Source: JAABTL01 sp964465355
GTDB taxonomy: Bacteria; Deinococcota; Deinococci; Deinococcales; Trueperaceae
DNA: 27,562 bases
Direction of reading: 5' to 3'
NCBI GenBank assembly: GCA_964465355.1
Contig: CAYXJZ010000043.1
Span: forward strand, 1 to 27,562
Below the pieces are notes generated by a model. That model was given only the letters and a program-made list of their open reading frames with translations. It was not told where the DNA came from and did not search any database. Shown here piece after piece: positions 8,044 through 13,756 of the stretch. Position numbers and translations under genes: made by a program. How positions within the stretch are numbered: position 1 is the first letter of the stretch; every line of letters begins with the position of its first letter.

Positions 8044-9375
8044 TCAGAAGTCTTCGGGGAACTCGAGACGCGACCGCCGAGGGAGCGCGCGATCCGGCTC
8101 GGGTTGGGGCCTCGGCTCGACGAGCTTGGGTTTGGCGACCTGAGGCTTGACGACCTCAGGCCTGGCGACCTCAGGCTCGGTCGGCTCGCGCTCGGCAACC
8201 TCGCTCTCGACGAGCTTGGGCTTGACGACCTCAGGCTTGACGACCTCAGGCTCGGCGACCTGGCGCTCGACCGGCACTGGCTCGACCTTCGGCTCCGGCT
8301 CGGGCGAGCGTTCGGCCTGACGCGGTGTCAGCACCGCCGGGCCGATCTTGGCCGCCACCAGCCCAGGACGCGGGAAGGTGCCCGTGGCCTCGCTGCCGAC
8401 GACCTGCGAGCGGTCGAGCCTGGGGAGGTCAGGGGCTGCTGCGGCGGAAGCCTCGGCGTCTCTGGCCCCAGCGGAGGCTGGTCGCGTACCGGCCCACATG
8501 GCATCGGATGCCACAGCCTTGGCACCGAGCAGCCTCGGCTCCCCCAACCTCGCGTCGCGTACCACGGCGTCCCTGCCAGACGGCTTCCTCTGCTCTGCGC
8601 GCCAAGCGTCGGCGCCAGGTGGCCTCGTCGCGGCAGACGAGGCCGCGGCATCGGGCAGGGCCGCGTCCCGCAGGTCCGCCGCCCTGTCCTGCGCCTCTCG
8701 CACCGACCGAGGGGCGGCCGGCATCTGGAAGCGTGCCTGGGCTTCGTCGCTGGCCAGGCGCTTCACCGGGTCGGCCCGCTGCTCCATGGGCGCCACCTTG
8801 AAGCGCTCGGCCCACGGCTCCCAGACCAGCTCGACCCTGTGACGGTAGAGCTTGTGCTTGGGCGCGGCGGCGTAGCAGTAGACGTCCATCACACCGTCGG
8901 TGCTCAGCGCCATGGGCAGACGGGCCTCGATCTCGGCCGATGCCATGGCCGGGACCACCGCGCCAAGGTCCACCACCGTCGGCGCGCCTTTGGCGGACGG
9001 ACGTAAGGCGGCCTCGAGCAACTGCACCGGATAGCGGCTCATGTTGCTGACGGTCATGGACAGCACGCCGGACGGCGAGAGGAAGACATCGCCTGCGCGC
9101 TCGCGGGAGCGGCGCACGGCCAGGGAAGGTGTCGTCACCTCGTCAGGGACCACCTCACCTTGGGTGACGAGCAACTGCGGCGGCCTGACCGCCAACCGGC
9201 TCGGCCGCCTGAGGCGCAGCACGGCAAGGAGGATCAGCAAGGCCGCCAACCCGAGCAGCAGCCAAAGCAGCACGGAAGGCTCGCCCTGGTCACCAACGAG
9301 GGCGGTCCAGGCGGCCCCAAGGCGATCGCCCAAGGCCTGCAATGCGGCGCCGATGCCTCGCAAGGCAGCTTCCAC
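8044..9375 (-). CDS. Membrane-anchored protein with Ig-like region and proline-rich repeat tail, function unknown
   Basis: Not a family I recognise. From the GTG at 9375 it has 443 residues: an amphipathic N-terminus, one strong membrane segment (about 34-55, LLWLLLGLAALLILLAVL), an arginine-rich stop-transfer, then a region of about 150 residues alternating in beta fashion (LSMTVSNMSRYPVQLLEA; VMDVYCYAAAP; HRVELVWEPW) that looks like an Ig-like domain. The rest is Ala/Arg/Pro-rich and probably disordered, ending in PEVVKP/PKLVE repeats (30-residue period). The GTG follows AAGGAGG by four bases and lies downstream of a TATCCT box; an ATG at 9429 is in frame but upstream of that box. The large open frame on the opposite strand here is a shadow. 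Confidence 0.7.
   Translation of the reverse strand: MEAALRGIGAALQALGDRLGAAWTALVGDQGEPSVLLWLLLGLAALLILLAVLRLRRPSRLAVRPPQLLVTQGEVVPDEVTTPSLAVRRSRERAGDVFLSPSGVLSMTVSNMSRYPVQLLEAALRPSAKGAPTVVDLGAVVPAMASAEIEARLPMALSTDGVMDVYCYAAAPKHKLYRHRVELVWEPWAERFKVAPMEQRADPVKRLASDEAQARFQMPAAPRSVREAQDRAADLRDAALPDAAASSAATRPPGADAWRAEQRKPSGRDAVVRDARLGEPRLLGAKAVASDAMWAGTRPASAGARDAEASAAAAPDLPRLDRSQVVGSEATGTFPRPGLVAAKIGPAVLTPRQAERSPEPEPKVEPVPVERQVAEPEVVKPEVVKPKLVESEVAEREPTEPEVARPEVVKPQVAKPKLVEPRPQPEPDRALPRRSRLEFPEDF
8116..8272 (-). repeat. Tandem repeat coding the PEVVKP/PKLVE tail
   Basis: A block starting CTCGACGAGCTTGGG (plus strand) at 8116 recurs at 8206, a 90-base period coding 30 residues. Within it a 15-base unit, CTTGACGACCTCAGG, recurs with small changes. 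It codes short acidic/basic proline repeats, probably an extended linker or spacer across the envelope. Confidence 0.75.
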
Positions 9376-9414
9376 CCAGCCTCCTTCGTCACCGGACGAG
9401 CCGGCGCACCTCGC

Positions 9415-9421
9415 TAGGATA
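9415..9421. promoter_or_regulatory. Shared divergent -10 element (TAGGATA / TATCCTA)
   Basis: TAGGAT (9415-9420) serves the plus strand and ends seven bases before the mnmD ATG at 9428. The same bases read on the minus strand give TATCCT (9421-9416) for the 8044-9375 gene. The two -10 boxes overlap almost completely, so one site would fire in both directions from start points about 18 bases apart. Confidence 0.55.
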
Positions 9422-9427
9422 AGCAAC

Positions 9428-10285
9428 ATGGGTGAGAAGCCGGCGGTCTTGGGCGAGACATGGCCTTCATCTGGCCTAGAGACTCCTGGCCCAGAGACGG
9501 CTAGCCCCATGACACCTAGCCTCATGACTTCGTCCACCACGGCACCGCTCGCAACGCCAGAGCCCGTGCGCACCGCCGACGGCAGTTGGACCCTGAGGGC
9601 AGCCGGCCACGGCCAGACCTACCGTTCGGTCTTCGGCGCCAGCAGCGAGGCCATGGTCGTGTTCGTCGAAGGGGCAGGCGTGGCCGCCAGGCTCATGGAA
9701 GGACGCCCCACCACCGTGCTCGAGGTGGGGCTTGGCCCAGCCACCAACCTCTGGCACAGCGCCGCGCTGGCCATGGCGCATGGCACCTCCCTTCGCTACC
9801 TGGCCATCGAGCGCGCGCCCTTGCCAGCCGCTGCGCTGGCGGCGGTGCGGCCTGAGGCATGGGCGCCCCGTCCCCTGGTGGACGCCTTCCTCGCCGCCCG
9901 CAGCGGCTGGGGCGACCCGCCCATGGGCTCCCACCTCGACTTCTCCTTCGGACCACTGAGCCTGGAGCTGTGGGTGGGTGACGTGGCCGACCTGGCAGCC
10001 CTCGACGCCCTGCTGCACCGCTGGGGACCCGTGGACGCCGTCTATCAGGACCCCTTCTCCCCTGAGGTCGATCCCGCAGCCTGGTCGACCGAGGTGTTGG
10101 GACGCCTGGCCGCTGCGCTACGGCCAGGCGGATGCCTGGTCAGCTACAGCGTCCAGGGCCGGGTGCGACGCGCCTTGGCCGCAGCCGGCCTTGACGTGCG
10201 CAAGGTCGCCGGTCCGGCAGGCGGCAAGCGCGAGGTGCTGCGAGCCTCCCGCCCCACCCAGCCGACCGACCTGGATCCAGCTTGA
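9428..10285 (+). CDS. mnmD: tRNA 5-methylaminomethyl-2-thiouridine methyltransferase-type protein (MnmD, DUF752)
   Basis: SAM-dependent methyltransferase of 285 residues matching the N-terminal half of MnmC, which makes the last methylation of mnm5(s2)U at the wobble base of certain tRNAs. Visible: SAM-binding VLEVGLGPATNLW, then VYQDPFSP with the following W (the E. coli MnmC block is LDAFSP...W), then LRPGGCLVSYS, VRRALAAAG and a GKREVL ending, all in MnmC order. The first 45 residues are a low-complexity Ser/Thr/Pro stretch, so true translation could begin later, but the TAGGAT box seven bases before this ATG supports it. The stop overlaps the next start as TTGA, joining it to the oxidoreductase that equals the other half of MnmC. 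Confidence 0.85.
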   Translation: MGEKPAVLGETWPSSGLETPGPETASPMTPSLMTSSTTAPLATPEPVRTADGSWTLRAAGHGQTYRSVFGASSEAMVVFVEGAGVAARLMEGRPTTVLEVGLGPATNLWHSAALAMAHGTSLRYLAIERAPLPAAALAAVRPEAWAPRPLVDAFLAARSGWGDPPMGSHLDFSFGPLSLELWVGDVADLAALDALLHRWGPVDAVYQDPFSPEVDPAAWSTEVLGRLAAALRPGGCLVSYSVQGRVRRALAAAGLDVRKVAGPAGGKREVLRASRPTQPTDLDPA

Positions 10286-11322
10286 GCTCGACCAGCGAGG
10301 TCCTGGTGGTGGGTGGTGGGGTCGTCGGCCTGTCGCTGGCGCGGGCGCTGGCCAGGCGTGGCCGGCAGGTGCGGCTGCTCAGTTCCACAGCGCTCGGCCG
10401 GGGTGGTGCCTCCGCCGTGCCGATGGCGCTGCTCAACCCCCACCGCGGCCGGACGGCCCGCGCGCACGACGACGACCTGCTGGCCCTCGCCACCACCTGG
10501 CGCTGGGCGGATGAGCTGCGCACCGAAGGCCTCGAGTCTGGCGCGCGGCGCTCCGGCGTGCTCCGCCTGGCTGACAGCGCACGGCAGGCGGCCGACTGGG
10601 CGAAGGTGCCTGGCCTACGTCCCATCCGCGCCGCTGATGCGCCGGTCCCCTACCGCGCACCCCACGGCGGGGCGCTGGTGCCGGACGGCGGTTGGTTGGA
10701 CCCTCTGCGGTGGACCGCCGCGTTGGCCGCCTCGGCGCGGGCGGCCGGCGCCGACCTCAGGGAGGACCACGAGGTGGTGGCCGCAGAGCGTCTCACCACC
10801 GCGGGGCCAGGCTCGGCCATCTGGCGCCTGTGGACGGCAGGCGGAGCAGACTTCAGGGCCTCGAGCGTCTACCTGGCCACCGGCGCGCAGGCCTGGTCGG
10901 AGCGTCTGGCTGCCGCGGCCGGCCAGGCGCCCGTCTTCGAGGCTGTGGCCGGCGAGGTGTGGATCAGCCCCCTGCCCGCGCCGGAACTTCCCTTGGCCGG
11001 CGGGCTGTATCTGGCGCCGGTGGAGGTGGACGGCCGCCACCTGGCCGCCATCGGTGGCGGCCACCGCCCACCGGGACCGCCGGGAGCCGACGCCGCCGCC
11101 CGCCTGCGACGCGGGCTGGCCTGGGCCTGGCCGGTCTTGGCTGCGTCGGAAGGCGAGGCGCCGCTGTGGTGGGGCGTACGGGCGCGCGTGCCAGGCTCGG
11201 GACCGGTGCTACGGGAGGTGGCCGCCGGCCTGTGGTGGGTTGGCGCCTTCGCCGGGCGCGGCTTCCTGGCCGCGGCAGCGATGGCCGAGCGGGTCGCCGA
11301 CCAGGCCGCACTCAGAGGCTAA
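10282..11322 (+). CDS. FAD-dependent oxidoreductase like the MnmC C-terminal domain (MnmC2)
   Basis: A 346-residue DAO-superfamily flavoenzyme. GGGVVG at residues 11-16 binds FAD. Several blocks match the MnmC C-terminal domain, which oxidatively removes the carboxymethyl group of cmnm5U to leave nm5U for MnmD: PMALLNPHRG (compare QGALYPL), GGWLDPLRWT (GGWLCPAELT), EAVAGEVW (YSVAGQVS), GVRARVPGSGPV (GVRCATRDHLP) and FAGRGFLAAAAMAE near the end. Translation starts at TTG 10282, overlapping the mnmD stop as TTGA; any later start would cut the first FAD strand. Context next to mnmD is the strongest support; a glycine-oxidase-type enzyme is the alternative. Confidence 0.8.
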   Translation: MSSTSEVLVVGGGVVGLSLARALARRGRQVRLLSSTALGRGGASAVPMALLNPHRGRTARAHDDDLLALATTWRWADELRTEGLESGARRSGVLRLADSARQAADWAKVPGLRPIRAADAPVPYRAPHGGALVPDGGWLDPLRWTAALAASARAAGADLREDHEVVAAERLTTAGPGSAIWRLWTAGGADFRASSVYLATGAQAWSERLAAAAGQAPVFEAVAGEVWISPLPAPELPLAGGLYLAPVEVDGRHLAAIGGGHRPPGPPGADAAARLRRGLAWAWPVLAASEGEAPLWWGVRARVPGSGPVLREVAAGLWWVGAFAGRGFLAAAAMAERVADQAALRG

Positions 11323-11354
11323 GGCCGAAGCTGAGGACCGGGCAGGCGCCTCGC

Positions 11355-11765
11355 TCAGGCAGCTGGACCAGCGACGGCCACCGGCACCGGGCCGATGATC
11401 TGATCAGCCAAGGCGCGCAGACGGGCGGCGTCGAAGAGCCGCGAGCCCTCCGCCAGGCCATGGCCGTCCGAGGCCAGGGTCAGCTTGCGGTACACGTGCG
11501 AATCGAAAGGATGCACGGTGACTTCCTTGAACACGGCGTGGCGCGGGCTGGCGCTGAGCATCAGCAAGGGATGGCCATCAGGGCGCGACAGGCTGGCATT
11601 CATGATGGTGGTCGGCAGGCCGTAGGGCCTGGCCATCCGGTAGATGTAGTCGGGGAAGTCTGCTTCCTTCTGGAAGATGACGTCGTCCCGCTCGTCGGCG
11701 TAGGCACGCATGACGTCAAGCAGATCTGCCCAGGCACGGTAGAAATCCTGCTCCGCGGTGCTCAT
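11355..11765 (-). CDS. Conserved-looking 136-residue protein of unknown function
   Basis: Small soluble, slightly acidic protein without signal or membrane segment. The N-terminus is helical and aromatic (AEQDFYRAWADLLDVMRAYADERDDVIF), then mixed alpha/beta with LLMLSASPRHAVFKEVTVHPFD and RKLTLASDGHGL. I do not recognise it. The ATG at 11765 is supported by TATCCT exactly six bases upstream and no Shine-Dalgarno. It lies downstream of the CPBP protease gene on the same strand, but a hairpin and its own -10 box separate the two, so it is probably transcribed alone. It ends 32 bases from the convergent mnmC2-like gene. Confidence 0.7.
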   Translation of the reverse strand: MSTAEQDFYRAWADLLDVMRAYADERDDVIFQKEADFPDYIYRMARPYGLPTTIMNASLSRPDGHPLLMLSASPRHAVFKEVTVHPFDSHVYRKLTLASDGHGLAEGSRLFDAARLRALADQIIGPVPVAVAGPAA

Positions 11766-11771
11766 GCCTTC

Positions 11772-11777
11772 AGGATA
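11772..11777 (-). promoter_or_regulatory. -10 box TATCCT of a leaderless promoter
   Basis: TATCCT, six bases (GAAGGC), then ATG at 11765 on the minus strand; the best-spaced leaderless element in the window. Confidence 0.65.
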
Positions 11778-11823
11778 GCGCGTCTGCGCCACGTCCCGCG
11801 CGAGCATGGGTGGGTGCGGCATC

Positions 11824-11846
11824 GGCGCCAGCCGAAGGCTGGCGCC
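11824..11846 (-). terminator. Hairpin after the CPBP protease gene
   Basis: Perfect 10-bp stem GGCGCCAGCC/GGCTGGCGCC with a three-base loop (TTC on the minus strand), 15 bases after the CPBP stop. There is no T run, so termination strength is uncertain. Confidence 0.6.
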
Positions 11847-11860
11847 GCCCCGGGGCCACC

Positions 11861-12658
11861 TCAACCGCTTGCCACCCCGCTCAGGACCAGGGTGACGAGC
11901 ACGAGCAGCACCACACCTTCGATCCCGTGGAGCACGACCGCGAACCAGATCGTGCGGTAGCGGCGGGCCGCCCAGCTGAACGGCAGGCTGGTGAGGAGGA
12001 CCGCTGGCATCGCCCAGTAGAGGTGCACGTGGTAGAGGGCGAACAGCACCGCGTTGGCGAGCCAGTCCGCGCGCCCGAACACGCCCCCCATGCGCGGCAG
12101 GAGCACGCCCCGGAACAGCAACTCCTCCCCCAACAGGTAGTTGAAGGCGAACGAGAGGAGCGCCAGCCCCAGGATCCACCACTGACCGGCGAACCGTGGA
12201 TCGACCAGCTCGCTGATCTGCGTCCCAGCCGGAGCCACCCAGCCCAGCGACGCCAACCAGGGTTCGACGAACGCGCCCGACAGCCAGGAGAGCGCGCCGA
12301 AGCCAAGGGCGATGGGCAGCAACCGCCACCAGAGGCTGGGCCGCGCCGCGCCGCCGTGCGGCGACCGAGGCGGTCGAGCCCAGATGCGCGCGGCCACCAC
12401 CGACCAGCGCAAGGTGCCGAGCTCCTGGCGCAGCAGGATCAGCGACAGGACGAACTGCCAGGCCATCCCGACGATCATCAGCATCCAGAAGCTGAGCCCA
12501 GGATGCAGGGGCAGGACGGTGCGCACGGCGGGCCATACCCCCCAAGCGAGCAGGCCCATGGGCACCGTGGCCGCTGCCCAGATGCCAAGGATGGAGGCGA
12601 GGGTATAGGGCGGTGGTTGGCTGGCCTCAGGTGGGAGGGTCTCCGGTGTCGAGGGCAT
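11861..12658 (-). CDS. CPBP family intramembrane metalloprotease (Abi/CAAX type)
   Basis: A 265-residue membrane protein with about seven hydrophobic segments. The CPBP motifs are present: GEELLFRG (Glu178, Glu179, Arg183), then FALYHVH (His210) and LHGIEG (His244), the metal and catalytic residues of the family. Bacterial members process membrane peptides; some give self-immunity to bacteriocins, others act in membrane-protein turnover. The start at 12658 lies just downstream of a TTGACA-N17-TATGTT promoter with GGAG before it; in-frame ATGs at 12688 and beyond lie inside or upstream of the -10. It is divergent from a TetR regulator 61 bases away, its likely controller. Confidence 0.9.
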   Translation of the reverse strand: MPSTPETLPPEASQPPPYTLASILGIWAAATVPMGLLAWGVWPAVRTVLPLHPGLSFWMLMIVGMAWQFVLSLILLRQELGTLRWSVVAARIWARPPRSPHGGAARPSLWWRLLPIALGFGALSWLSGAFVEPWLASLGWVAPAGTQISELVDPRFAGQWWILGLALLSFAFNYLLGEELLFRGVLLPRMGGVFGRADWLANAVLFALYHVHLYWAMPAVLLTSLPFSWAARRYRTIWFAVVLHGIEGVVLLVLVTLVLSGVASG

Positions 12659-12689
12659 CTGCGCTCCGTCTCGCAATGTGAATGCCATA

Positions 12690-12718
12690 AACATATGTCG
12701 CCTGGGTATGGTTGTCAA
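12690..12718 (-). promoter_or_regulatory. Promoter of the CPBP protease gene with a palindrome over the -10
   Basis: On the minus strand TTGACA (12718-12713), 17 bases, TATGTT (12695-12690): the closest match to a sigma-70 consensus in the window. The 8-bp palindrome ACATATGT (12691-12698) covers the -10, and CCATA/TATGG arms (12685-12689, 12707-12711) flank it. A TetR-type repressor from the divergent gene could bind here. Confidence 0.75.
12707..12712 (+). promoter_or_regulatory. -10 box TATGGT for the TetR gene
   Basis: TATGGT ends seven bases before GTG 12720, giving a leaderless start. It lies between the -35 and -10 of the opposite CPBP promoter, so the two promoters interlock. Confidence 0.5.
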
Positions 12719-12719
12719 C

Positions 12720-13355
12720 GTGGCGGACCGACCCAGCTACCACCACGGCGCCCTCCGTGCAGCGCTGCTGCAGGACGGCCGCACGCTGCTCGAGGAGGTC
12801 GGGCCGGCCGACTTCTCCCTGAGCGAGCTCGCCCGCCGTGCTGGGGTCAGCCCTTCGGCCGTCTACCGCCACTTCGCCGACAAGGAGGCCCTGCTGGACG
12901 GCATCGCCGACGAGGGGTACCGCGTCTTCCACCAGGCCCTGCTGCAAGCCCAACGGCAGGCGAGCGACGAACGCGACGGGCTGTTGCGGATGGTCCGCGC
13001 CTACCTTGGCTTCGCGCGCGAACAGCCAGGGTTGTTCTCGGTGATGTTCCGGGCGCGGCCGGGTCGGGCAGAGAGCGAGGCCGGCCCCCCGGCCTTCGCC
13101 ACGCTCGTCGAGCAGGTCGCCGTGGCCCAGCGCGCCGGGTTGCTGGCCGCCGGGCAGCCGGCTGTGCTCTTGGCCCGTTCCGTCTGGGCCCTGGTCCACG
13201 GCGCAGCGGTGCTGGCGGGCGCCGGCGGCCTGAGCAAGCTGGGGCTGGACGCCCCGCTGGAGGACCTCGCCGAGGAGCTGCTGTTCGTGCTCATCCAGAG
13301 CCAGCCTCCGAGCGCGGCAGCTACCCCGACTGCGCTGCCACGAACTCCACCTTGA
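12720..13355 (+). CDS. TetR/AcrR family transcriptional regulator
   Basis: A 211-residue one-component regulator. The N-terminus ADRPSYHHGALRAALLQ and the helix-turn-helix SLSELARRAGVSPSAVYRHFADKEAL (about 34-59, the turn being AGVSPSAVYRHF) are typical. The ligand domain follows. I prefer the GTG at 12720 because TATGGT lies seven bases upstream and family members usually start a few residues before RPSYHHG; an ATG at 12708 would add four residues. The last 11 codons overlap, on the opposite strand, the end of the VOC gene, giving a Pro/Ala/Thr-rich tail. Likely targets are its own promoter and the divergent CPBP gene, possibly also the P450-VOC genes; the ligand is unknown. Confidence 0.9.
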   Translation: MADRPSYHHGALRAALLQDGRTLLEEVGPADFSLSELARRAGVSPSAVYRHFADKEALLDGIADEGYRVFHQALLQAQRQASDERDGLLRMVRAYLGFAREQPGLFSVMFRARPGRAESEAGPPAFATLVEQVAVAQRAGLLAAGQPAVLLARSVWALVHGAAVLAGAGGLSKLGLDAPLEDLAEELLFVLIQSQPPSAAATPTALPRTPP

Positions 13356-13722
13356 TGCGATCGGGATCCTCCAGGTAGAGGGCGTAGTAGTCCGGCCCGC
13401 CGCCGGCGAAGGGGTAGCGGTCGTCGTAGAGCAACTGGACGCCCCGCTCGGTGGCCGCCTGGCGCAGGGCGTCGACGGCCGCACGGTCGGGGACGCTGAA
13501 TGCCAAGTGGTTCAGCCCCACCCCCTTGCGGTGGTAGCCGCGGTCCAGGTAGCGCGCATCGGCCTGGACGAAGGTGAGGTAGGTGGTCCCGATGGCCACC
13601 TCGAGGGTGAAGCCGTCCTCCCACTCGGCGATGAGCTCGTAGCCAAGGTCGGCCAGGATCCAGGACCAGAAGGCCTTGGACGCCTGCAGGTCGGACACGT
13701 AGATCTCGACGTGGTGCAGCAT
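13321..13722 (-). CDS. VOC family (glyoxalase/dioxygenase fold) protein
   Basis: A 133-residue two-module beta-alpha-beta3 protein. The start HHVEIYVSDLQASKAFW, the mid-protein LNHLAFSVPD and the ending DPDRIKVEFVA place metal ligands (His near residue 4, His near 72, Glu near 128) as in single-chain VOC proteins. Members include glyoxalase I, antibiotic-binding proteins and extradiol dioxygenases; which one cannot be told here. The ATG follows GGAGAGG closely. It lies 34 bases after the P450 stop on the same strand, with no terminator, so both are probably one operon. Its last 35 bases overlap the convergent TetR gene. Confidence 0.88.
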   Translation of the reverse strand: MLHHVEIYVSDLQASKAFWSWILADLGYELIAEWEDGFTLEVAIGTTYLTFVQADARYLDRGYHRKGVGLNHLAFSVPDRAAVDALRQAATERGVQLLYDDRYPFAGGGPDYYALYLEDPDRIKVEFVAAQSG

Positions 13723-13756
13723 GCTGCCTCTCCTCTCGCTGAGGGCGATCCGGTAC

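Noticed and set aside
8116..8272. Repeats near 8200 as a CRISPR array
   Set aside because: There are no distinct spacers; the repeats are in frame, imperfect and code a proline-rich tail.
7600..9006. A 468-codon plus-strand frame rich in RLDDLRLGDL repeats
   Set aside because: The repeats are the reverse reading of the PEVVKP tail; the frame also runs through the SDR gene in antisense.
11810..12719. Long upstream extension of the TetR frame on the plus strand
   Set aside because: It runs antisense through the CPBP gene and across the divergent promoters; TetR proteins begin near the YHHG block.
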